Shown here piece after piece: positions 1 to 7,781 of a DNA stretch of 64,000 nt. Source of the DNA: Clostridium sp. UBA4108. Lineage in GTDB: Bacteria > Bacillota > Clostridia > Clostridiales > Clostridiaceae. The notes under the pieces were generated by a model. That model was not told the DNA's origin, made no database searches, and saw only the letters and a program-made list of their open reading frames with translations. A program made the translations under genes and the position numbers. The stretch spans positions 1 through 64,000 of the forward strand of contig DFXM01000020.1 of assembly GCA_002381695.1 (NCBI GenBank). Direction: 5' to 3'. How positions within the stretch are numbered: position 1 is the first letter of the stretch; each line of letters opens with the position of its first letter.

Positions 1-123
1 TTGTTACTTCTATAATAAAATAGTTGTAAGTCTATAACTTAGAAAAATTAAAGTTAAAATAAATTAACCAATAAATCTAAAATATTTTAGTAAACAGTGT
101 ACACTTAAAAAGCCGAGGCAATT

Positions 124-160
124 ATAGAGAGAGGGGGACGCCCTTCTCTCTATTTTTTTA
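124..160 (+). terminator. Rho-independent terminator of an upstream gene
   Basis: A G-rich arm (124-136) pairs with CCCTTCTCTCTAT (141-153) around a short loop, and a T-run follows. It probably ends the gene to the left of the window, which in clostridia is often tuf, but that gene is not visible here. Bases 1-123 contain no coding region I can support; a TATAAT-like hexamer at 11-16 lacks a visible -35 partner. Bases 161-304 are AT-rich and show nothing recognisable. Confidence 0.75.
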
Positions 161-304
161 ATGCATAAATGAAATATTAAAGCGAAATATCTATAAATTC
201 AAAAAATTACTTCTATAATAAATACTATTGTAATAATAAAAAAAGTTTTGTAAAATAATTAATTATAAGATAGGAATTAATAATTAGATAGTAGGATATA
301 ATAA

Positions 305-343
305 AAAATGTATATTAATTACAATTAATTACATATACATTTT
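305..343. other. AT-rich near-perfect inverted repeat upstream of the S10 promoter
   Basis: AAAATGTATAT (305-315) is the exact reverse complement of ATATACATTTT (333-343). Inside it, TAATT (316-320) faces AATTA (327-331), so most of the 39 bp can form one hairpin with a single bulged C. It lies about 50 bp upstream of the rpsJ -35 box. It could be an upstream terminator, a promoter-proximal element or a cruciform-prone spacer; the sequence does not decide between these. Confidence 0.5.
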
Positions 344-389
344 CGGTAATTCAATAGTAAGGGCTATGATTAAATTTAAATAAAAGCAC

Positions 390-418
390 TTGTCAAAGGA
401 TTTAAAATAGTGTATACT
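390..418 (+). promoter_or_regulatory. sigma-A promoter of the S10-spc-alpha operon
   Basis: TTGTCA (390-395) and TATACT (413-418) are separated by exactly 17 bp, a near-consensus housekeeping promoter. Transcription would start near 425, giving an rpsJ leader of about 200 nt. No other promoter of this quality is visible until the end of rplQ, so this is probably the main promoter for about 15 kb of ribosomal genes. Confidence 0.8.
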
Positions 419-424
419 ATAGAA

Positions 425-628
425 GTTGCAATGTAGTAACAGCGATGAGGTAAGAGGTTGCCGGACTTCCGGGGAATTCTTAACCGAGCATGTCCTAATC
501 AAGAATTGGGCGACGGGGTCTGTGTTATTCTTTGTGTGCGTGTTAAAATGAAACACACGGAGCAGTTTACAGAACATCCGCTGTTGTACGTGAGAAGTAA
601 TAGCGTGCGATGAAAAGGAGGGAATAAA
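425..628 (+). ncRNA. structured 5' leader of rpsJ (possible ribosomal-protein autoregulatory RNA)
   Basis: The roughly 200 nt between the promoter and rpsJ are much richer in G+C than the flanking spacers and hold several pairable segments. CCGGA/TCCGG lies around 460-472, GAATTCTT/AAGAATT around 473-508, GTGTG/CACAC around 535-558, and CGCTGTT/AATAGCG around 580-608. This is typical of a ribosomal-protein operon leader. In E. coli the S10 leader binds L4. Whether this RNA binds L4 or another protein is inference; an exact Rfam class cannot be assigned by eye. Confidence 0.55.
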
Positions 629-937
629 ATGTCAAAACAAAAAATAAGAATAAGACTTAAGGCGTTTGATCACACAATACTTGATCAATCAGCAGAAAAA
701 ATAGTTGAAACTGCTAAATCAACAGGAGCAAAAGTAGCTGGTCCAGTACCTCTACCAACTGAAAAAGACATAATTACAGTATTAAGAGCTCCACATAAAT
801 ATAAGGATTCAAGAGAGCAGTTCGAAATCAGAACTCACAAGAGATTAATCGACATATTAAGTCCATCACCAAAAACTGTTGATGCATTAATGAGATTAGA
901 CTTACCAGCAGGCGTTGATATCGAGATAAAATTATAG
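629..937 (+). CDS. rpsJ: 30S ribosomal protein S10 (NusE)
   Basis: 102 residues, the usual length for S10. The KIRIRLKAFDHTILD start and the HKRLIDI segment are family hallmarks. S10 sits in the head of the 30S subunit and, as NusE, partners NusB in antitermination. The ATG follows AAGGAGG at normal spacing. It is the first gene of the S10 operon behind a long structured leader, so it is a likely target of operon feedback control. Nothing is odd about the gene itself. Confidence 0.98.
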   Translation: MSKQKIRIRLKAFDHTILDQSAEKIVETAKSTGAKVAGPVPLPTEKDIITVLRAPHKYKDSREQFEIRTHKRLIDILSPSPKTVDALMRLDLPAGVDIEIKL

Positions 938-1007
938 TCGTACATATGATATATACATATTGTATAGAGAAGAGTACGAATAATAGATTAGTATAACTAA
1001 CTGTTAT

Positions 1008-1023
1008 GATCACTGTGGTGATC
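1008..1023. other. 16-bp palindrome in the rpsJ-rplC intercistronic gap
   Basis: GATCAC (1008-1013) and GTGATC (1018-1023) are perfect inverted arms around TGTG. The palindrome lies about 27 nt before rplC, inside a 112-nt gap that is unusually long for this tightly packed operon. No U-run follows, so it is not a terminator. It could be an mRNA processing or stability hairpin, or part of a translational control element for rplC. Confidence 0.45.
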
Positions 1024-1049
1024 CGCTAATAAGTAGGAGGTGTATTTAC

Positions 1050-1679
1050 ATGAAAAAAGCTATAATGGGTACAAAACTTGGAATGACTCAAATATTCGAT
1101 GAGAATAGAAAAGTTGTACCAGTAACTGTTGTAGAAGCAGGTCCATGCGTGATAATCCAAAAGAAAACTATGGAGAACGATGGATACGAGGCAATCAAAG
1201 TTGCTTTCGGAGATATAAGAGAAAACTTAGTGAATAAACCAAAGAAGGGTGAATTTACTAAAGCAGGAGTTTCAGTTAAGAGACACATAAAAGAGTTTAG
1301 ATTAGAAGATGTAAGCTCATATGAAGTTGGAACTGAGATAAAAGCAGAAATTTTTGCTGCAGGAGATAAAATCGATGTATCAGGAATTTCTAAAGGAAAA
1401 GGATTTGCTGGTGTTATTAAAAGATGGAATTTCCACAGAGGGCCAATGAGTCACGGATCAAAATTCCACAGAGCAGTAGGATCAATGGGAGCTTCATCAG
1501 ATCCATCAAGAACATTCAAAAATAAAAAAATGCCAGGACATATGGGAAATGTTAATACTACAGTATTAAACCTTGAAATTGTAAGAGTAATTCCAGAAAA
1601 GAATATAATTCTTATAAAAGGTGGAATACCAGGACCAAACAAAGGTTTAGTAGTAATAAGAAATGCAGTTAAGGCTTAA
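1050..1679 (+). CDS. rplC: 50S ribosomal protein L3
   Basis: 209 residues, full length. The N-terminus (KKAIMGTKLGMTQIF) and the central loop GKGFAGVIKRWNFHRGP that reaches toward the peptidyl-transferase centre are typical. L3 is an early assembly protein of the 50S subunit and is needed to form the catalytic core. ATG 1050 is preceded by GTAGGAGGTG. It is the second gene of the S10 block, after an unusually long 112-nt spacer, and is followed by rplD after 17 nt. Confidence 0.98.
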   Translation: MKKAIMGTKLGMTQIFDENRKVVPVTVVEAGPCVIIQKKTMENDGYEAIKVAFGDIRENLVNKPKKGEFTKAGVSVKRHIKEFRLEDVSSYEVGTEIKAEIFAAGDKIDVSGISKGKGFAGVIKRWNFHRGPMSHGSKFHRAVGSMGASSDPSRTFKNKKMPGHMGNVNTTVLNLEIVRVIPEKNIILIKGGIPGPNKGLVVIRNAVKA

Positions 1680-1696
1680 GGAAAGGAGGATGCAGA

Positions 1697-2317
1697 ATGC
1701 CTACATTAAAAGTGTATAACATAGAAGGAAAAGAAGTTGGAGATATCCAATTAAATGAAAGCATTTTTGGAGTTGAAATAAGCACAGAATCAATGCATCA
1801 AGTTGTATTAGCTCAATTGGCTAATAAGAGACAAGGAACACAAAGTGCTAAAACTAGAGCGGAAGTACGTGGCGGTGGAATTAAGCCATGGAGACAAAAA
1901 GGAACTGGTAGAGCAAGACAAGGTTCTATTAGAGCTCCACAATGGATTCACGGAGGTATTGTATTTGCACCAAAACCACGTGATTACAGAGTTTCAATTC
2001 CAAAGAGCATGAGAAGAACAGCTATGAAATCAGCATTAACTTCAAAAGTTCAAGACAACGAAATGATAGTATTGGAAAGCTTAAACTTTGAAGCACCAAA
2101 AACTAAGGATATGATAAAAGTTCTTAATGCTTTTGAAGCAAAGAAAACATTAATTGTTGTAGCTGAATCAAACGAAAATATTTATAAATCAGCTAGAAAC
2201 ATTCCAGGAATAACTGTGTTACCAGTAAATAACTTAAATGTTTATGATATATTAAAGTATGAAAAATTCATGGTAACTAAGGATGCTGTATCAAAAATTG
2301 AGGAGGTGTATGTATAA
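1697..2317 (+). CDS. rplD: 50S ribosomal protein L4
   Basis: 206 residues. The conserved extended loop RGGGIKPWRQKGTGRARQGS (about residues 60-80) lines the polypeptide exit tunnel. In enterobacteria L4 represses its own operon by binding the S10 leader; here that role is only a possibility, given the structured RNA before rpsJ. ATG 1697 follows AAAGGAGG. The stop codon overlaps the rplW start by one base (TAATG), suggesting translational coupling. Confidence 0.98.
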   Translation: MPTLKVYNIEGKEVGDIQLNESIFGVEISTESMHQVVLAQLANKRQGTQSAKTRAEVRGGGIKPWRQKGTGRARQGSIRAPQWIHGGIVFAPKPRDYRVSIPKSMRRTAMKSALTSKVQDNEMIVLESLNFEAPKTKDMIKVLNAFEAKKTLIVVAESNENIYKSARNIPGITVLPVNNLNVYDILKYEKFMVTKDAVSKIEEVYV

Positions 2318-2613
2318 TGAAAATGACTAGCTATGATATAATAAGAAAGCCTGTTATAACTGAAAAGAGTATGGCTGCTATGTCAGATAAGAAATATACT
2401 TTCATCGTTGACATACACGCTAACAAAGTTCAAATAAAGAATGCAGTAGAAGAAGTATTTGGAGTAAAAGTTGATGACGTTAAAACTCTAAGAAACTTAG
2501 GAAAGATTAAGAGAGTTGGAGTTCACGTTGGTAAGAGAGCGGACTTTAAAAAAGCTATTGTTACATTAACAGAAGATAGTAAAACAATAGAATTCTTTGA
2601 AGGAATGCAATAA
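2317..2613 (+). CDS. rplW: 50S ribosomal protein L23
   Basis: 98 residues, normal length. The signature YDIIRKPVITEKS at the N-terminus and the central VEEVFGVKVDDVKT segment mark L23. This protein sits at the tunnel exit and docks trigger factor, SRP and the Sec translocon. ATG 2317 lies 8 nt after AGGAGGTG within the end of rplD. A second in-frame ATG two codons later (2323) is possible but less well spaced. Confidence 0.98.
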   Translation: MKMTSYDIIRKPVITEKSMAAMSDKKYTFIVDIHANKVQIKNAVEEVFGVKVDDVKTLRNLGKIKRVGVHVGKRADFKKAIVTLTEDSKTIEFFEGMQ

Positions 2614-2670
2614 TAAATAAAGCGAGTATTGGCTAGAGCCAGATAAGCTACTAAGAAGGAGGGAAACCTA

Positions 2671-3504
2671 ATGGCAGTTAAGAAATTTAACCCTACCACA
2701 CCTTCAAGAAGAAATATGACTATGGCAACATTTGAAGAGATTACTACAAACGTACCAGAAAAGTCACTTCTTGTAAGTAAAAAAAGAACTGGTGGTAGAA
2801 ATGCACAAGGTAAAATAACTGTTCGTCACCATGGTGGTGGAGCAAAACAAAAATATAGATTAATAGACTTTAAAAGAACTAAAGATGGTATACCAGCTAA
2901 AGTTTCAACTATAGAATATGATCCTAACAGATCTGCATATATAGCATTAGTTGTTTACGCTGATGGAGAGAAGAGATACATAATAGCTCCTGTTGGATTA
3001 AAAGTTGGAGACGTTATAGTGTCTGGACCAGAATCAGATATAAAAGTTGGTAATACTCTTCCAATATCTAACATACCAGTTGGTACAGTAATTCATAACA
3101 TAGAATTACAAGTTGGAAAGGGTGCTCAATTAGTTAGATCAGCAGGTTCTTCAGCTCAATTAATGGCTAAAGAAGGAGAATATGCTCAAGTAAGACTTCC
3201 AAGCGGAGAAGTTAGATATGTAAGAATAAACTGCAGAGCTACAATCGGAACAGTTTCAAACTTAACTCATGAGATTGTTAACGTAGGTAAAGCAGGAAGA
3301 ACGAGACATATGGGTATCAGACCTACAGTAAGAGGTTCTGTTATGAATCCTAACGACCATCCACACGGTGGTGGAGAGGGAAGATCTCCAATTGGTCATC
3401 CAAGTCCACTTACTCCATGGGGTAAACCAGCACTTGGATACAAAACAAGAAAAACTAAGAAATACTCTGATAAATTTATTGTTAAGAAAAGAAACAGTAA
3501 ATAG
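2671..3504 (+). CDS. rplB: 50S ribosomal protein L2
   Basis: 277 residues. The C-terminal motif HPHGGGEGRSPIG contains the conserved histidine close to the peptidyl-transferase centre. The RHHGGGAKQKYR segment near residue 50 is also invariant. L2 is required for subunit association and for forming the catalytic site. The ATG is preceded by GAAGGAGGG. Immediately after the TAG stop lies a perfect hairpin (3505-3531). Confidence 0.98.
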   Translation: MAVKKFNPTTPSRRNMTMATFEEITTNVPEKSLLVSKKRTGGRNAQGKITVRHHGGGAKQKYRLIDFKRTKDGIPAKVSTIEYDPNRSAYIALVVYADGEKRYIIAPVGLKVGDVIVSGPESDIKVGNTLPISNIPVGTVIHNIELQVGKGAQLVRSAGSSAQLMAKEGEYAQVRLPSGEVRYVRINCRATIGTVSNLTHEIVNVGKAGRTRHMGIRPTVRGSVMNPNDHPHGGGEGRSPIGHPSPLTPWGKPALGYKTRKTKKYSDKFIVKKRNSK

Positions 3505-3531
3505 CTAGAAGAGAATAAATTTCTCTTCTAG
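3505..3531 (+). other. perfect intra-operon hairpin directly after rplB
   Basis: CTAGAAGAGAA (3505-3515) and TTCTCTTCTAG (3521-3531) are perfect 11-bp arms with a 5-nt loop. The hairpin starts at the base after the rplB stop codon. No U-run follows, so full termination is unlikely. An RNA-processing or 3'-end-stabilising hairpin, or a partial attenuator between rplB and rpsS, fits better. Confidence 0.6.
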
Positions 3532-3567
3532 GTTATCTATATGTTGTATGAAGGGAGGCCACTAATA

Positions 3568-3849
3568 GTGAGTAGATCAGTAAAAAAAGGACCTTATGTA
3601 CAAGAATCACTTTTAAATAAAATAGACGAAATGAATAAAGCGGGCGAGAAAAAAGTTATAAAGACTTGGTCAAGAAGCTCTACAATATTTCCACAAATGA
3701 TCGGACACACAATAGCTGTTCATGATGGAAGAAAGCACGTGCCAGTATATGTACAAGAAGATATGGTAGGACATAAGCTTGGTGAATTTGCTTTAACTAG
3801 AACTTTTAAAGGTCATATCGCTAAAGAAAAATCAAGCAAAGTGAGATAG
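3568..3849 (+). CDS. rpsS: 30S ribosomal protein S19
   Basis: 93 residues from the GTG at 3568, giving the canonical start SRSVKKGPYVQESLL. The reading frame is open back to 3541, but only the GTG has AGGGAGG at proper spacing. S19 lies in the 30S head next to S13 and contacts the A-site tRNA region. The C-terminal GHKLGEFALTRTFKGH motif is intact. It is followed closely by rplV. Confidence 0.97.
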   Translation: MSRSVKKGPYVQESLLNKIDEMNKAGEKKVIKTWSRSSTIFPQMIGHTIAVHDGRKHVPVYVQEDMVGHKLGEFALTRTFKGHIAKEKSSKVR

Positions 3850-3871
3850 TACAGAAAGGAGGAAACTAACA

Positions 3872-4207
3872 ATGGAAGCTAAAGCTATAGCTAAATATGT
3901 AAGAATGTCTCCTATGAAAGTTGGGATCGTTCTTGATTTAATTAGAGGAAAAGATGTAAATGAAGCTTTTGCTATATTACAATACACTCCAAAAGACGCA
4001 GCTGTTGTGATTAATAAAGTATTAAAATCAGCTGTTGCTAATGCAGAGAATAACATGAACTTAGATAGAAACAGATTATATGTTGCAGAAGCTCATACGG
4101 GAGCAGGTCCAACATTGAAGAGATTTAGACCTCATGCTCAAGGTAGAGCATTTAGAATACTTAAAAGAACTAGCCATATAACTCTAGTAGTTAAAGAAAG
4201 AGCATAA
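3872..4207 (+). CDS. rplV: 50S ribosomal protein L22
   Basis: 111 residues, full length. The hairpin segment GPTLKRFRPHAQGRAF (about residues 80-97) is the loop that lines the exit tunnel, where macrolide-resistance changes occur in other species. L22 contacts all domains of 23S rRNA. The ATG follows AAAGGAGG, and the next gene, rpsC, begins after 15 nt with its own strong site. Confidence 0.98.
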   Translation: MEAKAIAKYVRMSPMKVGIVLDLIRGKDVNEAFAILQYTPKDAAVVINKVLKSAVANAENNMNLDRNRLYVAEAHTGAGPTLKRFRPHAQGRAFRILKRTSHITLVVKERA

Positions 4208-4222
4208 AGGAGGGATTAAACA

Positions 4223-4888
4223 GTGGGTCAAAAAGTACATCCACACGGCCTAAGAGTTGGTGTGATTAAAGATTGGGACGCTAAATGGTATGCAAACAAG
4301 AAAAACTTCTCTGACAATCTAGTTGAAGACAATGTAATTAGAGAGTACTTAAAGAAGAGATTATTTGCAGCTGGAATAGCTAGAATAGAAATAGAAAGAG
4401 CTGCTAAAAGAATAAAGCTTAATATACATACTGCTAAACCAGGAATGGTTATCGGTAAAGGCGGTCAAAGTATAGAAGAGTTAAAAGTTGAGCTTAAAAA
4501 ATTAGTTAAAGACAAAAACGTACTAATAAACATAGTGGAAGTTAAAAGTCCAGAAAGTAACGCTCAATTAATGGCTGAAAACATAGCTGCTCAATTAGAA
4601 AAGAGAATATCATTTAGAAGAGCTATGAAACAAACAATCCAAAGGGCTATGAAAACAGGCGTTAAAGGTGTTAAAACTGCTTGTTCAGGTAGACTTGGTG
4701 GAGCAGAAATTGCTAGAACTGAGCAATATCATGAAGGAACAATTCCACTACAAACTTTAAGAGCTGATATAGATTATGGATTTGCAGAAGCAGATACAAT
4801 CTACGGAAAAATCGGAGTAAAAGTTTGGTTATATAAAGGTGAAGTTCTTCCAACTAAGAAAGTTCAAAAGGAAGAAGCTAACGCATAA
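4223..4888 (+). CDS. rpsC: 30S ribosomal protein S3
   Basis: 221 residues with a GTG start after AGGAGGG. The canonical N-terminus GQKVHPHGLRVG is followed by a KH RNA-binding domain with GMVIGKGGQSIEEL (GxxG loop) near residues 75-88. The C-terminal S3 domain contains GRLGGAEIARTE. S3 forms part of the mRNA entry channel and its helicase activity. Nothing departs from the family norm. Confidence 0.98.
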   Translation: MGQKVHPHGLRVGVIKDWDAKWYANKKNFSDNLVEDNVIREYLKKRLFAAGIARIEIERAAKRIKLNIHTAKPGMVIGKGGQSIEELKVELKKLVKDKNVLINIVEVKSPESNAQLMAENIAAQLEKRISFRRAMKQTIQRAMKTGVKGVKTACSGRLGGAEIARTEQYHEGTIPLQTLRADIDYGFAEADTIYGKIGVKVWLYKGEVLPTKKVQKEEANA

Positions 4889-4915
4889 TAACGTGTAAGG
4901 AAGGAGGAATTTGAC

Positions 4916-5359
4916 ATGTTAATGCCTAAAAGAGTTAAACATCGTAAGGTACAACGTGGCAGAATGAAGGGTAAAGCTACTAGAGGTAACTTTATCGCTT
5001 ATGGAGATTTTGCTTTACAAGCAACAGAGTGTGGTTGGATTACAAGCAATCAAATCGAATCTGCCAGAATAGCTATAAATAGATATGTAAAAAGAGGAGG
5101 AAAGGTTTGGATAAAAATCTTCCCTGATAAACCAGTAACAGAGAAACCAGCAGAAACTCGTATGGGATCTGGTAAAGGTTCACCAGAATACTGGGTAGCA
5201 GTAGTAAAACCAGGTAGAGTATTATTTGAAATAGCTGGAGTTTCAGAAGAAGCTGCTAGAGAAGCTATGAGACTAGCATCTCACAAATTACCAGTGACAA
5301 CAAAGTTTGTTACTAGAAGAGATTTTGAGGAAATGGGTGGTGAAATCAATGAAGGCTAA
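4916..5359 (+). CDS. rplP: 50S ribosomal protein L16
   Basis: 147 residues, with typical MLMPKRVKHRKVQRGRMKG start. ATG 4916 lies just after AAGGAGG. The motifs GWITSNQIESARIAINR and RMGSGKGSPEYWVAVVKPG are conserved. L16 organises the A-site tRNA-binding region of the 50S subunit. Its last 11 nt overlap the start of rpmC in another frame, so the two genes are probably translationally coupled. Confidence 0.98.
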   Translation: MLMPKRVKHRKVQRGRMKGKATRGNFIAYGDFALQATECGWITSNQIESARIAINRYVKRGGKVWIKIFPDKPVTEKPAETRMGSGKGSPEYWVAVVKPGRVLFEIAGVSEEAAREAMRLASHKLPVTTKFVTRRDFEEMGGEINEG

Positions 5360-5561
5360 TGAATTAAAAGAGTTGAGACAAAGTACTCCTCAAGATTTAA
5401 ACGCAAAATTAGCTGATCTTAAATCAGAATTATTTAACCTTAGATTTCAGTTAGCTACAGGACAGTTAGAAAACCCAATGAGAATAAAAGAGGTTAAAAA
5501 GTCTATAGCCCAAATTAAAACCATCCTTAGAGAAGAAGAAATAAGGGCTTTTGAGCAGTAA
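5349..5561 (+). CDS. rpmC: 50S ribosomal protein L29
   Basis: 70 residues from ATG 5349, starting MKANELKELRQ as in other L29 proteins. The frame is open upstream to 5307, but that extension would only read through the end of rplP and has no family match. The ribosome binding site (GAGG at about 5328, GGTGG near 5337) lies inside rplP. L29 is a small helical protein near the tunnel exit that contributes to trigger-factor docking together with L23. Confidence 0.96.
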   Translation: MKANELKELRQSTPQDLNAKLADLKSELFNLRFQLATGQLENPMRIKEVKKSIAQIKTILREEEIRAFEQ

Positions 5562-5582
5562 TACTGAAAGGAGGTTCATCTT

Positions 5583-5837
5583 GTGGAAAGAGGAAATAGA
5601 AAAACTAGAATAGGTAAAGTTGTTTCCGATAAAATGGATAAGACTATAGTTGTTGCAGTTGAGACAAAGGTAAGACATCCATTATACGGAAAAACAGTTA
5701 ACAGAACTACAAAATTCAAAGCTCATGATGAAAATAATGAAGCTAGAGTTAATGATAGAGTATCAATAATGGAAACAAGACCTTTATCGAAGGATAAAAG
5801 ATGGAGACTTGTTGAAATCATGGAAAGAGCTAAATAG
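5583..5837 (+). CDS. rpsQ: 30S ribosomal protein S17
   Basis: 84 residues with a GTG start after AAAGGAGG. The segments RIGKVVSDKMDKTIVVAV and RHPLYGKTVNRTTKFKAHDE are the usual S17 OB-fold signatures. S17 is a primary 16S rRNA binder in the 30S body. It is spaced 21 nt from rpmC and 23 nt from rplN, in the classical order L29-S17-L14. Confidence 0.98.
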   Translation: MERGNRKTRIGKVVSDKMDKTIVVAVETKVRHPLYGKTVNRTTKFKAHDENNEARVNDRVSIMETRPLSKDKRWRLVEIMERAK

Positions 5838-5860
5838 TTAACTGAAAGGAGGGTATTTAC

Positions 5861-6229
5861 ATGATACAACAACAGACATTATTAAAAGTAGCAGACAATT
5901 CTGGTGCTAAAGAAATAATGTGTATTAGAGTGCTAGGTGGTTCTAAAAGAAAATGGGGAAACATCGGCGATGTAATTGTTGCTAGCGTTAAAAGTGCAAC
6001 ACCAGGTGGAGTTGTTAAAAAAGGTGACGTAGTTAAAGCAGTTATAGTTAGATCAGTAAAAGGTTTAAGAAGAGCAGACGGGACTTATATCAGATTTGAT
6101 GAGAACGCAGCTGTTATTATAAAAGAAGATAAAAATCCTAGAGGAACTCGTATATTCGGACCTGTTGCTAGGGAGCTAAGAGATAAAGAATATAATAAAA
6201 TTTTATCTTTAGCACCTGAAGTACTATAG
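5861..6229 (+). CDS. rplN: 50S ribosomal protein L14
   Basis: 122 residues, starting MIQQQTLLKVADNSGAKE, the invariant L14 N-terminus. The C-terminal FGPVARELRDKEYNKILSLAPEVL is equally typical. L14 forms inter-subunit bridges and is the docking site of the silencing factor RsfS in other bacteria. ATG follows GAAAGGAGGG. It begins the L14-L24-L5 set conventionally called the spc operon; no separate promoter is visible. Confidence 0.98.
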   Translation: MIQQQTLLKVADNSGAKEIMCIRVLGGSKRKWGNIGDVIVASVKSATPGGVVKKGDVVKAVIVRSVKGLRRADGTYIRFDENAAVIIKEDKNPRGTRIFGPVARELRDKEYNKILSLAPEVL

Positions 6230-6246
6230 GATAGGAGGTTGCTAGA

Positions 6247-6561
6247 ATGAAGGTTCATGTAAGAAAGAAAGACACTGTAATGGTTATTTCAGGAAAAGAT
6301 AAAGGTAAGACTGGAGAAGTATTAGCCGTTTATCCTAAAACTGGAAAAGTTCTTGTTAAAGACGTTAACGTTGTAACAAAACATCAAAAACCAAACAAAC
6401 AAAATATGCAAGGTGGAATAGTTCATTTTGAAGGAGCTATAAACAGTTCAAAAGTTATGTTATACTGCGAAAAATGCAAAAGTGTAACTAGAATAAGTAA
6501 TAAAGTACTTGAAGATGGTACAAAAGTTAGAGTATGCAAAAAGTGTGGAGAAACATTTTAG
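6247..6561 (+). CDS. rplX: 50S ribosomal protein L24, zinc-ribbon type
   Basis: 104 residues. The N-terminal KOW motif (DTVMVISGKDKGKTGEVLAV) binds 23S rRNA during assembly initiation. Near the C-terminus Cys74, Cys77, Cys97 and Cys100 form a C-X2-C-X19-C-X2-C pattern that can hold zinc, a version found in some but not all bacteria. ATG follows ATAGGAGG. With S14, L36 and S4 it gives four ribosomal proteins with zinc-type cysteines in this operon. Confidence 0.97.
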   Translation: MKVHVRKKDTVMVISGKDKGKTGEVLAVYPKTGKVLVKDVNVVTKHQKPNKQNMQGGIVHFEGAINSSKVMLYCEKCKSVTRISNKVLEDGTKVRVCKKCGETF

Positions 6562-6583
6562 TTTGCGAAAGGAGGTTTAACCA

Positions 6584-7126
6584 ATGGTTACAAGACTACA
6601 AGAGAAATATAATAACGAAGTAGTTCAAGCTATGATGGATAAGTTCGGATACAAGAATATTATGGAAGTACCAAAGCTTGAAAAAATAGTTATCAACATG
6701 GGTGTTGGAGAAGCTAAAGACAACTCTAAAGTTTTAGATTCAGCTATGAGTGATATACAATTAATCACTGGACAAAAGCCAGTATTAACTAGAGCTAAAA
6801 AATCAGTAGCGAACTTTAAATTAAGAGAGAATATGCCAATTGGATGCAAAATTACATTAAGAAAAGAAAGAATGTATGAGTTTGCTGACAAGTTAATGAA
6901 TATAGCATTACCTAGAGTTAGAGATTTCAGAGGAGTACCTTCTAAGTCATTTGACGGAAGAGGAAATTATGCCCTAGGAATCAAAGAACAATTAATATTC
7001 CCTGAAGTTGAGTATGATAAAATCGACAAAGTAAGAGGAATGGATATAATATTTGTAACTACTGCAAAGACAGACGAGGAAGCAAGAGAGTTATTAAGGT
7101 TCCTTGGAATGCCATTTGCTCAATAA
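6584..7126 (+). CDS. rplE: 50S ribosomal protein L5
   Basis: 180 residues. MEVPKLEKIVINMGVGEA and the loop MPIGCKITLR are family hallmarks, and the C-terminal DIIFVTTAKTDEEARELLRFLGMPF is complete. L5 belongs to the 5S rRNP with L18 and contacts P-site tRNA. ATG 6584 follows AAAGGAGG. rpsN begins 15 nt after the stop. Confidence 0.98.
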   Translation: MVTRLQEKYNNEVVQAMMDKFGYKNIMEVPKLEKIVINMGVGEAKDNSKVLDSAMSDIQLITGQKPVLTRAKKSVANFKLRENMPIGCKITLRKERMYEFADKLMNIALPRVRDFRGVPSKSFDGRGNYALGIKEQLIFPEVEYDKIDKVRGMDIIFVTTAKTDEEARELLRFLGMPFAQ

Positions 7127-7141
7127 TAAGGAGGGAATAGA

Positions 7142-7327
7142 GTGGCACGTAAAGCTTTAATAGAAAAATGGAAAAAAGAGCCTAAGTATTCAACTAGAGC
7201 TTACACTAGATGCAGATTATGTGGAAGACCACATTCTGTTTTAAAGAAATTTGGTATTTGCCGTATATGCTTCAGAGAACTTGCTTATAAAGGACAGATT
7301 CCTGGATGCAAAAAGGCAAGCTGGTAA
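7142..7327 (+). CDS. rpsN: 30S ribosomal protein S14, zinc (C+) type Z
   Basis: 61 residues with a GTG start after AAGGAGGG. This is the short zinc-containing S14: CRLC and CRIC form a C-X2-C-X12-C-X2-C ribbon. It contrasts with the longer zinc-free paralogue (about 89 residues) used by some bacteria under zinc limitation. The C-terminus GQIPGCKKASW is the family ending. It lies at the usual place between L5 and S8. Confidence 0.98.
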   Translation: MARKALIEKWKKEPKYSTRAYTRCRLCGRPHSVLKKFGICRICFRELAYKGQIPGCKKASW

Positions 7328-7359
7328 TAGAAACATCATATCGAAAGGAGGCACAATAA

Positions 7360-7758
7360 ATGAATATGACAGATCCTATCGCAGATTTGCTAACACGTAT
7401 AAGAAATGCAAATGTGGTTAGACATGAAATAGTAGAGGTTCCTTCATCAAACATTAAGAAAGCTATTGTAAATATAATGCTACAAGAAGGATATCTTAAG
7501 AATATAGAAGAGTATCAAGATGGAACTGTTTCAATGTTAAGACTTACAATGAAATATGGTCAAAACAAAGAAAGAGTTATAACAGGATTAAAGAGAATAT
7601 CTAAGCCAGGCCTAAGAGTATATAGTGGGAAAGAGGATATTCCAAAAGTGCTAAACGGACTAGGAGTTGCTATAATATCAACATCTAAAGGTTTAGTAAG
7701 TGATAGAGAAGCAAGAAATTTAGGATTAGGCGGAGAGGTTATCTGCTATATCTGGTAG
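7360..7758 (+). CDS. rpsH: 30S ribosomal protein S8
   Basis: 132 residues. DPIADLLTRIRNA at the N-terminus and STSKGLVSDREARNLGLGGEVICYIW at the C-terminus are diagnostic. In E. coli S8 represses the spc operon by binding mRNA at L5; no equivalent site was looked for beyond inspection here. ATG 7360 lies 8 nt after AAAGGAGG; ATG 7366 is a second possible start two codons in. Confidence 0.98.
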   Translation: MNMTDPIADLLTRIRNANVVRHEIVEVPSSNIKKAIVNIMLQEGYLKNIEEYQDGTVSMLRLTMKYGQNKERVITGLKRISKPGLRVYSGKEDIPKVLNGLGVAIISTSKGLVSDREARNLGLGGEVICYIW

Positions 7759-7781
7759 TTTATTGAACAGGAGGTGCGATT

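Noticed and set aside
329..577. 82-residue minus-strand ORF in the S10 leader
   Set aside because: It lies across the promoter and structured leader, and its composition fits non-coding sequence.
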